Source: Mangifera indica (lineage: Eukaryota > Streptophyta > Magnoliopsida > Sapindales > Anacardiaceae). From it: a stretch of 64,000 nt of DNA. The notes beneath the pieces were generated by a model, which worked only from the letters and a program-made list of their open reading frames with translations, had not been told where the DNA came from and did not search any database. The position numbers and the translations under genes are program-made. The stretch is from positions 8,304,988 to 8,368,987 of the forward strand of contig NC_058140.1 of NCBI RefSeq assembly GCF_011075055.1, read 5' to 3'. Below, piece after piece: positions 12,745 to 24,819 of the stretch. Position 1 is the stretch's first letter. Each line of letters begins with the position of its first letter.

Positions 12745-13690
12745 AGTTTTCGTAGGTATAGGTGGTTCATCCTTCTGAATGACATAATCAATGTCTGTAC
12801 ATCCTAATTGGAGAAAAACTCTCTTTTGAAATTTTATAACTATCACCACTTAAATAAAGAATATTACATATATTATCTGAGAAATTCGTAGGTTAAAAAA
12901 TTATAAATAAAGTAAAAGCATTCATGCTTATGTCAATAAATTAAGACAAACAAATACATATATCATGTTTTATCAATGTAAAACATACTATAAATATATA
13001 AACCAAATAATATTAAACTTGTATGTCGATTAAGTTTTTAATTTAAGTAGCTTCATATATAAACTTTATGATAAAAGTATCAAATTATATTTCTTTTTTT
13101 AATTCATGTAGGTATATTAAGAAAAATATTTTGTTATTTTATCCTAATTAATCACATAAATATGTAAAAGTTCTGGTATGATAAAACTTATTATATTTAT
13201 AATGATTAATTATAATTGATGTCATATTACAATATGTGATCCTAGACTATATAATATATAAAAATTTTTGACATAATAAAGGATGTTGTGGTTAATTCAT
13301 GATTAAAAAAAATTTTATACACATCATATGACATCTAATTTTATATATATCAATATCTAATAAAAAATAATTTCATTTATGCAAAAAATTAATCTATATA
13401 ATGAATTAACAGAAAATTTCATTTACATAATAAAAAGAAACTATATAAATTAGATAAAAAGAACTGAAATAAACCAATTTTTTAATAAAATTCGGTTTGC
13501 AATTTTCTTAAAATATGTATTTTGTAAAAAAAAAAAAAAAAAAAGAAAGCAAATTTAAAAATCAAAATGAGGTTGCAACCCGTTGGAAGACAAAGCCATA
13601 ATTTCATGTGAGTGGACATAAATGCCAAAATTTTGCAAACCTTAATTTGGCTTAGTTTAATATAAAAAATAATAATATTGGACCAACAAC
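12745..13690. other. Non-coding, AT-rich stretch
   Basis: It follows the break in element B. I recognise no gene; it is strongly AT-rich with a poly(A) run near 13530. Confidence 0.5.
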
Positions 13691-13835
13691 AAAACTATGT
13701 GTATATATTTTGAGTATACAAAATAAGTATATAAATAATATCTTATCATTTGATTGAGTAATTTTAAATTAATTCAATCATATGATAATACAATATTTGT
13801 ACATTAATTTTGTATACTCAATATATGCATGTCCC
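13690..13835. mobile_element. Palindromic AT-rich MITE, copy 1
   Basis: The two halves are inverted copies of each other around the centre 'attttaaatt': the left arm ACTATGTGTATATATTTTG.. matches the reverse complement of the right arm. It belongs to the same family as the copies near 18.2, 21.6, 22.8, 25.3, 27.2, 39.3, 40.7 and 60.4 kb. Confidence 0.65.
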
Positions 13836-15390
13836 GTTACTCATTTGACCAATGCCTAAAAGTTTTGTAGTGCTGTAATTGACTAGCCATACTCGCACTG
13901 AGCGGTGTATGCGAGTTCGAATTGCATTGCACTAATACTCCGGTGTGTCCTTTTATTAAATTTGTCGTTTTGAATTAATTCAAACAATCAATTTAGGCTT
14001 AAAATAATTTTGTCAAGATAAAATATGATTGGTTTTAACATAGAATGTCAACACTAAAATAAAACAGATTATGCATGCTCATGTATTACATATTAGACAT
14101 TCTGAATATTCTATCTTTATATTTAAATTGAATTGTATACAAATAAAATCAGATTAAATAATGTGGAATTTGAAAAACTAACATGGCGCTGTTGCTTAGT
14201 GTTGAATTGCAGCAGCCTTATACTACTAAATGCACAACATTTTCAGACTATATGAATCACACAATTGATGGTGTATGTGTATTACCATTCTTTAGTGTGG
14301 GTACATATATACTGACCTTACATTTTTCCCATCAAAGGATGTAACTGAAAGGGAAGTGCACATATGAATATGAACTACCTTATGGACTGAATTACTGTTG
14401 GAGCAGTTGTTGGAGATGACTCAATTAACAGTAAGTGAGCAGTTAAGAATGACAGTAGAGAGAAACAAACATTAAATGGTAGCTCTTGTGAATACCAATA
14501 GCAAATAGGTTGGCATTCTCAAACATCATTTTCGAATTAATTTTAGTGGATGGACGACAAGATTTTAATGTAAAAGAGCAACTACTCACTTGACTGTGAA
14601 TTATAAGGGAAGATTCATTGTATTTTTGTTTTTCTGTGGTCAATATTTAATTTTCTTATTTTTTTTTCCCTTAGCGATATGGACTTGAGTTTAGAGAGAA
14701 CGATTAAGAAAGAGTGGGCATTAACACCCAACAAATCTGCATGCAGCCATAATTCTTTATATTAATGAAGAGAAATTATCACTTAGAGGAACATGTATGG
14801 TGGTACCACAGAGATACCTGCCATCCGTACCACATACCAATACGTTATTATCACATGTTAAAGTTTTGTTTAGAGACAATTTCTGTCATAAAATAATATG
14901 AATCAACTAACCTCTAATTGTCCTTGTTTAAAAAAAAAAAAAACAGAGAGAGGGAGAGAGAGAATACACAGGTCTACTAAATCCAACAAGATTCGGTATA
15001 ATTTAATTAAACTGTTAAATCATAATGTTAAATGTGAAACTATTGAATCTAATATAGTCTAGTGTTATATATCAGTAAACATATACTTTATTGTTTCATT
15101 AAAAATATAATTGGAAATAGATTTGATTTTGTAACTGTTATGAGGTCCAATTAAACATTCCGAAATCAACTAATTAAAGTACATTATTGATTTGATTTTA
15201 TAGGGAGTCTCCTAGAAAGTGAAAATCGAGTTACTTTATAGAGATTCAATAATTAGTGATAAAATTCTAGTTGGTTAGACAGTGATACTGAAAGGCAAAT
15301 AGATAATGGCAGATTTGATAATGTTTAATATGTCATACTTTGATATAATCTTGGGGACTTGCGAGGTTGCACCCCGTTGCAAATTTCTCC
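13836..15390. other. Intergenic, nothing recognised
   Basis: There is no credible ORF. A (GA)-rich simple repeat lies at about 14945-14965 after a poly(A) run. A tRNA-B-box-like 'GAGTTCGAATTG' at about 13911 was considered but does not sit in a convincing tRNA or SINE. Confidence 0.4.
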
Positions 15391-15399
15391 TACAGTGGG

Positions 15400-16163
15400 A
15401 TAAGAGCGATGATGATAGGTGATAACATATGCCTCAAGATAAGATTTTTAGATGAGGTACCCTCACTTATGACTTAAAGTTGGTAGAGGTGGCGTTTGCA
15501 CTGAAGATGTGAAGACACAACCTGTATAAGATAAGATGTAATATTTACACCAATCATAAGAGTCTAAGGTACATGTTCACTTAAAAAGAGCTCAATATGA
15601 GACAAAGAAAGTGGTTAGAGTTTGTGAAAAACTATGATTGTGATATCAAGCACCAATCGGGTAAAACTAGTATGACAGCATATGCTTTGAGTAGAAAAGT
15701 GTCTCTATCACAAATATCAGTTGATAGGGTGTTTCAACAAGAGATATACAAGGAACAAATAAAGATGGTCATCAAGGCATTAGCAATACTAAAGATCAAA
15801 TCTACACCATTGGAGGTGCTCAAAGTCAGACAAGTATCTTATAATCAGTGTAAGCATATGGCCTTGAGATTGATTTCTAGATGGTTGATAGGATTTTAAA
15901 ATCCAGAGGTCAAGTATTTGTTTCTTAAGATGAGGATTTTTTAGAGGTTTATATTGTACTTTACACGACCCATCCTAAAAGTATAAAGATATACCAAGAT
16001 TTGAGGAGTTTCTAATGGTCGTGGATGAAGAGATATATAGCTAAGTTTGTTGCTAGATGTCTTGCCTACTAGTAAGTTAAAATTGAGCATAAAAGACCGT
16101 TAGGGTTATTATAGCCTCTAAATGTACCATAATTGAAATAAGAGCATATTTTCATGGACTTCA
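15400..16163 (+). pseudogene. Ty3/gypsy RNase H-integrase relic
   Basis: Recognisable chromovirus-type text: an RNase H piece at 15400-15600 ('THDLKLVEVAFALKM.RHNLY' style, ending in '.RFTYHKSLRYMFT'); 'MRQRKWLEFVKNYDCDIKHQSGKTSMTAYALSRK' at 15597-15699; and an integrase zinc-finger tail at 16010-16150 ('WMKRYIAKFVARCL', then 'KIEHKRPLGLL' and 'HIFMDFM'). Several frames and stops. It breaks off at about 16163, where a copia-like LTR begins. Confidence 0.75.
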
Positions 16164-16850
16164 TGTTAGGGTAATGCCCTAGAGACAATCAGATATGTGT
16201 TTGTGTAACTTGTAATTAATTATTCATTATTAATAAGGATTTCTTTAGTTATTCATTATGCATAAGTTTACATTATATTCATACAATTGATATGTCCTTA
16301 GAATAGAAAACCTTGATGAAGGAATCAGATGATTAATCGTGAGAACTCTACGCATACATTAGGTAGTCTTTCTAGAAACTCTGTAATTCTGACATTACCC
16401 TAACCAAGGGCATAATAATTTTAGGGAGCAAAGTGTTATTTAGGTAAAGGGTATTTTTGTCTTTTCACTAATTTAAAAAAATGAACATATTTGGTTAAAA
16501 AATTTAACAAATGAGTGGAAAATTTGTTTTTCAAACTTAAAAGGTAAATTTTTATCATTTCATCAAACCTTAGGTGAGAAATAGTCGTTTGGCGTCCAAA
16601 AAAACTTGTATATAAAAAGAGAGGAGGACATTGAAGATATATCTTGTATTATTTTTACATTATACTTAGACTAATGAGAATACTATGAAGGTAGGTATTT
16701 TAATCATCTGGTTGAATCATGTAAAAAATTTAGTTTCTCATCAATTTCTTTTACCTATTACAATTTATCCTCTCACATACCCGTAGTAAACTTATATGAG
16801 TCCTCTCATATTTTAATCATTGTTACTGTATGATATAGGACAAGCATTGT
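16164..16850 (+). repeat. Copia-type LTR (possibly solo)
   Basis: The sequence starts TGTTAGGGTAATGCCCTAG and continues with 'attattaataagg' and '..cattatgcataag', text typical of one large plant copia LTR family. The 3' LTR starting at 55999 has a similar layout. It abuts gypsy integrase text at its left end, consistent with insertion into it. The right end is not defined and no target duplication was found. Confidence 0.4.
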
Positions 16851-17750
16851 TGGGATTGTAATAATGTTTACAAGGACGCAAAAGAGTTGATATCATTCAA
16901 CCAACAAAGGGTTGGATGAAAAGGACGAATGAGAACATTGTAGAAATAAGTCAAAGGCAAGATGGAGGATGGGTGGAGGACGTGGCAACCAAGAATGACA
17001 TGGCAACATGTTTAGCGTGACATGGCAAAGTGATGGGGTGTGCTTATGTAGCATGAGGTGACTTGTTTATGTGGTATGTTTATGTGGCAAACCATGTGGA
17101 GACAAGTTCCCTAGTCTAGTATAGTTATTGAATATTTTATTAATATTATTTTTTTAATAATTTCAAAAGTCTTATTTTGAGTTTAGAAATATTTTATGTT
17201 TTGAAAGCTATTAAAATAAAGAGTTTCAGGAAGCTATTGTTTAGAAAAGTTCAATTAAAATAGTTTTCTTAGTCTAATTATGAGAAATAAGGGTATATAA
17301 AAAAATGAGTCTTATCATTTAAAACAAATCAATAAATCAATTCAAATTATTAATAAAATTTATATTTGAGTTCTTAATAATTGTTTAACAACGATTACAT
17401 TAAATTATTGTTTATTTCTTTTTCTGTCCTTATGAACAATATCACAACCTTATCAACGATTGTCTTATGTCATTGTAGATTATTTTATGCAAGGTTATAA
17501 ATTACATATATCAAATAATGATAAAAAATCGTATAAAGAGTGTACAAACACAAAACTGGATCTCTTTTGATAGTCAATAACAAATTTAACTTCGTATCTT
17601 AGATAAATTGATTGTAGTTGTTGAATGGTGGGATATATATTTTAATAAATAAATAAATGAGATGAAGAAATGACCTAAATAAGAAAAAACCGATCTTTGT
17701 TGATAATGTAGAAACATCGAGGGAGAGTATATAAAAATCTCACAAGATCG
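16850..17750. other. Intergenic, nothing recognised
   Basis: AT-rich with a short G-rich patch (16900-17100) of repeated 'tggca/tgtgg' words. No gene is supported. Confidence 0.4.
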
Positions 17751-17759
17751 ACTATCACT

Positions 17760-18030
17760 AAAGATTGATGTTCTTCTTTAGAGTAGATTATTCTGTCGCG
17801 GTTGGCCTCTTATTTTGGTTGCTTTGTGACACTTCTGTGGAATTCTTTCTTTGCTTCTGGCCAATAGATAGGCTATCAAGAGATGTTTGTTCTTGCAGTA
17901 GCACCGTTGTTTGTTAGGTTCGTTGTAGGTTTATTTCTATCCAAGGGGTTTGTCATGTTGTAGAAGAACCTCCGTGGGGCTTTGTATAGGCTGTTTTTGC
18001 TTTAATGAATTTTACTTCTGAAAAAAAAAG
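17760..18030 (+). mobile_element. Possible 5'-truncated LINE 3' end
   Basis: A 270-bp patch of higher G+T content ends 'tttaatgaattttacttctg' followed by a poly(A) run, the usual look of a plant non-LTR retrotransposon 3' end. No reverse transcriptase text is present and no clear target duplication was found, so the call is weak. Confidence 0.3.
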
Positions 18031-18142
18031 GCAAGAAAAATTACGGTGGCAGAGAGAAATATAAAAATGGCACAGAAAAGGACAATGAGTAGATACATTG
18101 AGTTATGATAATAAAAGTTGAAGCTAGGTACATTTGAAAATA

Positions 18143-18297
18143 TTTATATAGATAAAATTATTTTAATATTTTTTATATAATTTAAATTTTTGATAATTTA
18201 TAATTATATAATTAAATAATTTTAAATTAAAAATAAAATAATATTTAATTATATAATAATATATTATTTATATATTTAAATTATATATAAAAATAAT
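18143..18297. mobile_element. Palindromic AT-rich MITE, copy 2
   Basis: Inverted halves flank 'attttaaattaaaaataaaat'. The arms pair imperfectly over about 70 bp each. Confidence 0.5.
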
Positions 18298-19039
18298 GAT
18301 CTACGAAATAGGTAAAGACAAAACATATTTATGCATATGGTTGGGTGATAACTATCCGACAACCTATTTCAACTAGACTTTATGGACCATGGGCGCGTGG
18401 CACCAGCCCATCCTTTCCACTTTCATTCTTTTTTTTAGATTTATGCCTTTCATGACCATTATCACCCTCTTTCTCTTTCAAAAACATTTTAAACACCATG
18501 GATGCCCATTTTCTAATTTCTGTAGATTTAACATGAGACATCACTCAACAATAATTCAATTATCATTTTTGCCATTTTATTAGCACATTTTACACTTGAT
18601 CAAATATATTAAAGATCAAAATCGTATATTGTTTAATTTAGATATCTAGAGGGGTTAATTGTTATTAGTAATAGTTCAGGAGAAATATGTAATTGGTTAA
18701 ACGAATGTTTTGATTAGTTGTTTATTAAAAGCCAAAAAAAAAAGAGAAAGGACTTGATGGTAATGACATAAACTGATTATATTACGAATATGAATTATGT
18801 AAATAAATAAATATCATTTAGATTTAAATTCATTAAATAACTTTTTAATGTTATTTAATGTTAGGAGGTATTTAATATTTTTAGACAATATTATAATGTT
18901 TTCTGAATGAAATAATGATTTTTAATGCCAACAAATTTAACAATAAAAATAAAATAAAATTTTAATTAAAACAACGAAATTTATTTTGTTGTCTTGGAAC
19001 ATAATATTAATATGTTGGACAACAAAATTTTAATATGTC

Positions 19040-19090
19040 TATATATATATAGAGAGAGAGAGAGAGACACACACACACACACACACACAA
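19040..19090. repeat. Compound (TA)n(GA)n(CA)n microsatellite
   Basis: Consecutive runs of TA, GA (about 8 units) and CA (about 12 units). Confidence 0.95.
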
Positions 19091-19091
19091 T

Positions 19092-20020
19092 TGATTTATA
19101 AAATGAAATGGTGTTTACATGAAAATAGATCATATTTTGTGCAATGAACTAAGATTTCGAAAAAACAAGTAGATAGTATATGATGTTGGAATAATATGAG
19201 CATATATTGATTAAATATTTTTCTTTATTTAATACAACTAAGTAAATGTGTAGTCTGAAAAGATTTCATTTTTATGGGTCCAATGTGATCATATAGAAAC
19301 AAAGTGATACACTTTATAGTGTAATTGTGAATTTTGGCTTATAAGTGTGGGTTAATATAATGTTATTGGGCTTTGATGGGAGAGTCTAATTGACCTTTTT
19401 ACCCTTTTAGTAACAAAAGGGAATAGACAAGTTCCCCTTCTTAGGAAAAAAAAAATTAATGCATAACTTTAATTGGCACCCCTTCTACAACGTACTTTAA
19501 AAAAGTTTAGGAAAGAAGATTTTGCTCTGAGATTGACAATTAATCCTTTCTACATCAAATCTTTGCAACAAAATGGTGTATACAATTTTGTCTTTATCTT
19601 TACTCTTCCAATTGTAGTGTTTTACAATTAAATGCGTTTAAGTTATGAATTTGGGTAAAAATTCAATGTTTTGTAATTTTAGTAGTAGGTGTTAAATTTT
19701 GTTTTTCTACCTAAATATAATGCATTCTTTATAATAAATATAATTGCCAAATTACCCAAAGAAGGAATTAATAAGAAACTCTATTTATTCGATGTAATGT
19801 GGGTAAGTGTAATAATGTTTGTTTAGTTGTAGTTATGGTTACGGGAACATTAGTTAGAATAGTTCATGGAAAAAAATAGAAAACAGAAACATAAATCCAT
19901 GATGATGATGTACAACCATCCATTTAAACTCTGTCTCTCTCAAAGCTTAAAAAACCCTACCCTTTCTCTCAACATTCACTTGTCTGCAATTTACTCACTC
20001 ATTTTCCCATCTTCTCTCCA
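19092..20020 (+). promoter_or_regulatory. Upstream region of the ELO gene
   Basis: No gene is visible. The last 100 bp are pyrimidine-rich (ctctgtctctctc, ccctttctctc), typical of a plant 5' leader, and run directly into the ATG at 20021. I did not find a convincing TATA box. Confidence 0.4.
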
Positions 20021-20827
20021 ATGAACCAAACTTCAGCAACCCCAATGCTCTCAATCCTCCTAGATTGGTTTGTCAACGACCCAAAAATCCTTCATTTTTC
20101 ATGGGTTAAAGGCGAAACTCCAGCCTCATCCCCTCAATTTCTAACTCTCACTGTTGTCTCTTATCTCTCCGTCACCCTTTTCCTCTCTCAAAACCATCCC
20201 ATCTTCATTGCACCCCCACGCCTCCGACGAATCACCGTCGTCCACAACATCATCCTCATTGTGCTTTCCCTCATCATGGCCGTTGGTTGCCTCCTCTCCA
20301 TCTTCTTCCATGCCCCAAGCATACACCATGTGTTATGTTATCCCAAAGACGTCGAGCCAAAAGGCCCTCTCTTCTTCTGGGCCTACGTTTTTTACCTCTC
20401 CAAGATTTATGAATATGTTGATACATTTCTTATCGTTGTGAGTAAATCGATGAAACGTCTCTCGTTTCTCCACGTTTACCACCATACCACGGTCGTCATA
20501 ATGTGTTACATTGGGCTGCATACATCGCAATCTTCCTTTCCAGTGGTGCTTGTTACGAATTGTATGGTGCACGTGATCATGTATTACTATTATTTATTAT
20601 GCGCCATTGGAAAACGTCCGAATTGGAAAAGATTAGTCACTGATATTCAGATTTTGCAGTTTTTTGCGAGCTTCATAAACATGGCTATTGTATTTTTCTT
20701 CCATTTCACAGGATCAGGCTGCTCCGGCATCTGGGGTTATTGCTTCAGTATGGCTTTCATTATCACGCTTTTGGTTTTATTCATTGATTTTCACTTCAAA
20801 AATTATAACGCCAAGAAAGATATGTAA
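20021..20827 (+). CDS. ELO-family fatty-acid elongase (3-ketoacyl-CoA synthase type)
   Basis: The 268-residue protein, encoded by a single intronless frame, belongs to the ELO/SUR4 family. These are ER membrane condensing enzymes that join malonyl-CoA to a long-chain acyl-CoA in very-long-chain fatty-acid synthesis. Family signatures are all present: 'KIYEYVDTFLIV' (128-139), the catalytic His box HVYHH (151-155), 'NCMVHVIMYYYY' (180-191) and 'TDIQILQF' (207-214). About six to seven hydrophobic segments span the protein. The C-terminus ends KKDM, fitting the KKxx ER-retrieval signal. Length is normal for the plant 'elongation of fatty acids protein 3-like' group, which includes Arabidopsis HOS3. 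The pyrimidine-rich leader and the first ATG support this start. Plants make most such lipids with the unrelated FAE1/KCS enzymes, so the substrate cannot be given from sequence. Confidence 0.95.
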   Translation: MNQTSATPMLSILLDWFVNDPKILHFSWVKGETPASSPQFLTLTVVSYLSVTLFLSQNHPIFIAPPRLRRITVVHNIILIVLSLIMAVGCLLSIFFHAPSIHHVLCYPKDVEPKGPLFFWAYVFYLSKIYEYVDTFLIVVSKSMKRLSFLHVYHHTTVVIMCYIGLHTSQSSFPVVLVTNCMVHVIMYYYYLLCAIGKRPNWKRLVTDIQILQFFASFINMAIVFFFHFTGSGCSGIWGYCFSMAFIITLLVLFIDFHFKNYNAKKDM

Positions 20828-21530
20828 GTGATGGATGGATAAATCGATGAAGAGTATTTGGAAGAGGGTTTTAATTAATATTTTCAGTGTTCTTCATTTA
20901 TGATAATTAATATTTTATGCCAAGTAGAAGTGAAGAAGTGAAGTAGTCAAGATGGCTAGCACGTAAAAATCTTCATGGTTTAATTACATGGTATTTTTTT
21001 GAATTAATATTATTAGATGCATAGTTTGACTTTATGTGAACTCATCAGTGTGATATTAAATGTTTGTACGACTCTTCAAGTTTAGCCATGTGAGAGATTT
21101 ATTTGTCAGTGACGATACTTGATAGAAAAAAATTATGGATGATCGAGTTTATTTTCATATTGTAATAATAATAATATTTGAAATTCTTGTTTCACTTCCA
21201 TATTTTTTATTTGGTAATTGACTATCTTTAATAATTTGGTTGTAATTATTCAACTTGATTATAGGATTAAAATTTGTCCATACTTCATTATCCTTTAACA
21301 ATGATCGATCATGGATATACGAAGGCATTGAAACCTTTGTGGAGAGCTAATTATATGCAATGTTAATATATTCTCCTACTTATTATTTTCTTTTTTGAAC
21401 GTTCATAAAAATAGAAAGTCAACTGAATTGCAACTTCTTTTTTTATTTTGTAAGTCTCAAGAGTAAAGCGATAGAGCAAGAAATTGTGAAAGCAAATCTA
21501 AATTCGCTTGAAATTAGCTTAAGGTTGTAG
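20828..21530 (+). other. 3' flank of the ELO gene
   Basis: AT-rich non-coding sequence. Several AATAAT-like words (e.g. near 21170) could serve polyadenylation, but no single site stands out. Confidence 0.35.
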
Positions 21531-21534
21531 GATC

Positions 21535-21735
21535 ATATAATATTTTATTAGTATTATATGTATAATTTTATATATAAATAATGATATATTAATATATAAT
21601 TCAACAGTTTTAAATTAAAAATAAAATATAATTAATTATACAATAATATATCATTATTTATGTATAAAATTTTATATATTATTTATACATATAATTTTAT
21701 TAATAATTTATACAACTTATTTCAATAATACATTC
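21535..21735. mobile_element. Palindromic AT-rich MITE, copy 3
   Basis: Near-symmetric arms ('tgtataattttatatataaataatgatatatta' against its mirror at 21640-21700) flank 'gttttaaattaaaaataaaat'. Confidence 0.6.
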
Positions 21736-22689
21736 ATACTACAATTAAATTCATCAATAAATATTCAACTGCCAACAACACGTGGGGTACATTTCACATC
21801 AATTAGTTCTATTTTTCGACAAAATTAATATTCATAGATGACAATTTTATCTATTAAAATAAATCATAGTATTATTCAAAGCATAACTTATAATCTATCA
21901 AATATATTAAGCTTTGTTGTAATCTCTCTAGAGAAAAAAAAAATTGAGATTTGGATAAAGTTATTTCAATTTAATTAAAAAATAAACCTGTAAAAAGAAA
22001 ATTTTCAACAAATTTGCTGGCTCGAGAAAACTTCAAAAAAAAAAGTCTTTTTGCTGATTTTCAATTAATTAATAAATATTTACAAGAGTGAATGAATGTT
22101 GCTATTGATGTCGGATGCAACAACAATTATATCCTGTTTAGGATAGAATATAAAGTGATTATTATATTAAAATATAGGTGACCTCTTGGACCAGAATTCA
22201 CACGACCAATAAATGAGTTTGAATGATGGGTTTTCTTTCTTCGAAAAGAAGTGACTACTGGATTTAATGTTGATAGATAAGAGCAGCAGGCATTCTTTAA
22301 TGTTATACTGCAGCAGTAGTTGTTATTATTATTATTATTATTTGTTACCAACTTTTTTGAAATGAATTGAAACGAAGGGTGAAAAGGGTACCCGATCTTT
22401 TAATTACTTCAGCTAGTTTTGGTATTTAATTACACCCCTGCAAAGTAGGAAAAGAAGTAAATAAAGGATACATCAGGTTGTTGGCTTGTTTGTTTTTATG
22501 AAATTAGGCAGATATTTTACAACGTATCTGTGGTTGCAAATGAAATTAATTTTTAGGTTACAACTGATCAACTGTGTGGGAATTTAAATGTTACTGTTGT
22601 TGATGTGTATACCTCGATGTGAAGCCAGACTTTTAGATGGGACAAGCATTTAATTTATGAACCACTCTTAAAATATGGTTTGTATTACA

Positions 22690-22863
22690 GAAGTAATAGT
22701 ATTTGTACATACAACGTTAATAATTTTGTATATATATAATAATTTATTATTATATAATTAAATAATTTTAAATTAAAGATAAATTAATATATATCTATAT
22801 AATAATAAATTATTATTTATGTAAAAATTTATACACATTATTTATATATATAATTTTATTAAT
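22690..22863. mobile_element. Palindromic AT-rich MITE, copy 4
   Basis: First array unit: inverted arms around 'attttaaattaaagataaat'. The right end abuts the 731-bp insertion. Confidence 0.55.
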
Positions 22864-23594
22864 AGGGTCAAACGACTATTTTCTACTTAAATTTTAATGT
22901 AAAGACAAATACACATTTATAGGGTTTCAAAAACTTAAATACCCACTTATAGGGTAATTACCATTAAAATTTTCTGTTAGAGGAAAAGGTAAAATTTTCA
23001 TTTTACTACTAAATTCTAAACACTAAAAATTTATATCATTTTTTCTTTTTCATTCGAAAAACTAACAATTTTTTCTCATAATTAAGTTTTGAAAAAAAAT
23101 CATTTTCCCCCCTAAGGTTTCAAAATGCCCCTTTCACTTTTCGATGATCGGCTCTGGTTCTTCCTACGCCTTCAACGATGGATGACAACACCCTACCTGC
23201 ATCGATGACAAAGGCTTCACCTGGACAACGAAGCCTTTATTGTCCAAAAGGTGAATAAGATGACAAATCAGACAATTCTTTTTCACAATGAAGCCTTCTT
23301 TGTCCAAAAGATGAATAAGAAAATAAACCCTAGGTTTTTGGGGAGGGAAATGTTACTTTGGAAAGTTAGACAATTTTATATAGGAGTGAAATTATTAGTT
23401 TTTAAAATTTAAGGATGAAAACTTAATGAATATTATATATTTTTTAAATTATTAATAAAATAACGATTTTATCCTTCCTTCTAAAAGAAAATTTTTACGG
23501 TAGTTAACCCATAAATAAGTATTTAGATTTTTCAAATCCTGTAAGTTTGTATTTGTATTCGCATTAAAACCTGGGTGGGACATAGCCTTTTGGG
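22864..23594. mobile_element. Mutator-like non-autonomous element, 731 bp
   Basis: This segment is present in the first array unit and absent from the other two, which define the empty site. Its ends are long inverted repeats of about 120 bp: the left TIR runs about 22864-22990, and the reverse complement of 23471-23594 matches it through blocks such as CTAT, TTTTAATG, ACAAATAC, TAAATAC and AAAATTTTCT.TTAGA. The flanks TTTATTAAT (22855-22863) and TTTATTGAT (23595-23603) form a 9-bp direct repeat with one mismatch, as expected for Mutator elements. The interior contains a direct repeat of about 65 bp ('gaagcctt.tttgtccaaaag', around 23240 and 23290) and no transposase. Confidence 0.75.
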
Positions 23595-23624
23595 TTTATT
23601 GATATTACAAATCATTTCATTCGG

Positions 23625-24256
23625 GGAGTGTTTGATTGGTTACTCATAAATTTATCTTTTATTAATAATATTTTTTATTTAATTTATTTATTAATCAAAA
23701 TTTTCGATGATATTTTAATATCAAAAGGATGAGATAAGTAATATATGAGGTATACTAATCACTATCTCTACCTTATATATTAAAATATTGGCAACATATT
23801 TTTATTTTTGTTATAATTTTATCTTTATTAATTTTTAGAAAAAAAATATAGTCATTTTCAATTAAAATTACAAATAACATGGAGAATATTTTAAAATATA
23901 TAATATTGACAATAAAATAACAACTTAAAAAATAATTAATTAATTTTATAATTCAACAACTACAAAAATATTCTAATATATTATTAACACATCGAATATT
24001 TTAGAATATATACAAAATATATAAAGCATTTTGGTTTAACCAAATATAATATTACTCTATACCTAATCATTTTTTTATGAATATTTAAGTAAAATAATAT
24101 ATCAATACTCTTTTATTATTGTCAAGCAAACATAATATTTATTTATGCATACTAATTTAATTCAACATAATAATAATTTATATTCAGTAATCTTCTAAAT
24201 AATATTTGTTTATAGTAATATTTCAATTTTGATCATAAAAGATTTTTCAAACCAAA
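23625..24256. mobile_element. Harbinger-like MITE in array unit 1
   Basis: Ends resemble the MITE at 158-639 (left 'tgtttgattggtt', right 'aaaccaaatgg'), and the interior shares blocks such as 'tatttaagtaaaataat', 'ttattattgtcaa.caaac' and 'atacaataat..tcaaataatat'. The copies at 25446-26090 and 27265-27482 are its tandem counterparts. Confidence 0.55.
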
Positions 24257-24819
24257 TGGACTCTGAAAGTTTTAGGATTGATAGAATTGGCATTCTAAAT
24301 TATGAAGTAACAAAATGAAGTCATTCCAAGGAAGGAATGATCATTCTAACTACCATAGAAGTACTAGAAGAACAATCATTTCAAAGAGATTTCATGGCCC
24401 GTATTAGAAGCACTTTAGTCATTCCAAGGAGGAACAAATCATTCCCATGGCCATTCCAATGGTCATTCCTATAAATTTGTTGAAAGTATAACAAGAAGGG
24501 AACAAGATTGATCCATGCAAAACAAGACTAAAATGTGAAATGGGCGTTCAATTGATGGAAACCTCATCCCATCATGCAAGACTAAAGAATTCAAGTTAGG
24601 GCATTTTGTATTTTGACTTCCATTAAATAAGAAAAGTTAAAGTTTACATTATCTATGAGTTTTGGATTGGTTGCGTTTAGACTTAAATATAAGAACAACA
24701 ACATTATGGATGTAGACACATTGTCGAATCATATAAAATTTGTGTATCTTGAGATTGATTACTTATACCTATGATTTTCTCTTAAGTTAATTATATAACC
24801 CAATTACTATTAAAGCTTC

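Noticed and set aside
13880..13960. Possible tRNA gene or SINE around a B-box-like GAGTTCGAATTG
   Set aside because: No cloverleaf arms, A box or poly(A)/TSD could be assembled around it.
18389..18583. 64-residue Phe/His-rich ORF
   Set aside because: No recognisable domain, AT-rich surroundings and no splice or promoter support.
20141..20572. Minus-strand and shifted-frame ORFs over the ELO gene
   Set aside because: Shadows of a complete, motif-rich plus-strand gene.
22127..22351. 74-residue minus-strand ORF starting with an Asn run
   Set aside because: The Asn run is an (ATT)n repeat at about 22320-22340; the rest lacks any domain signal.
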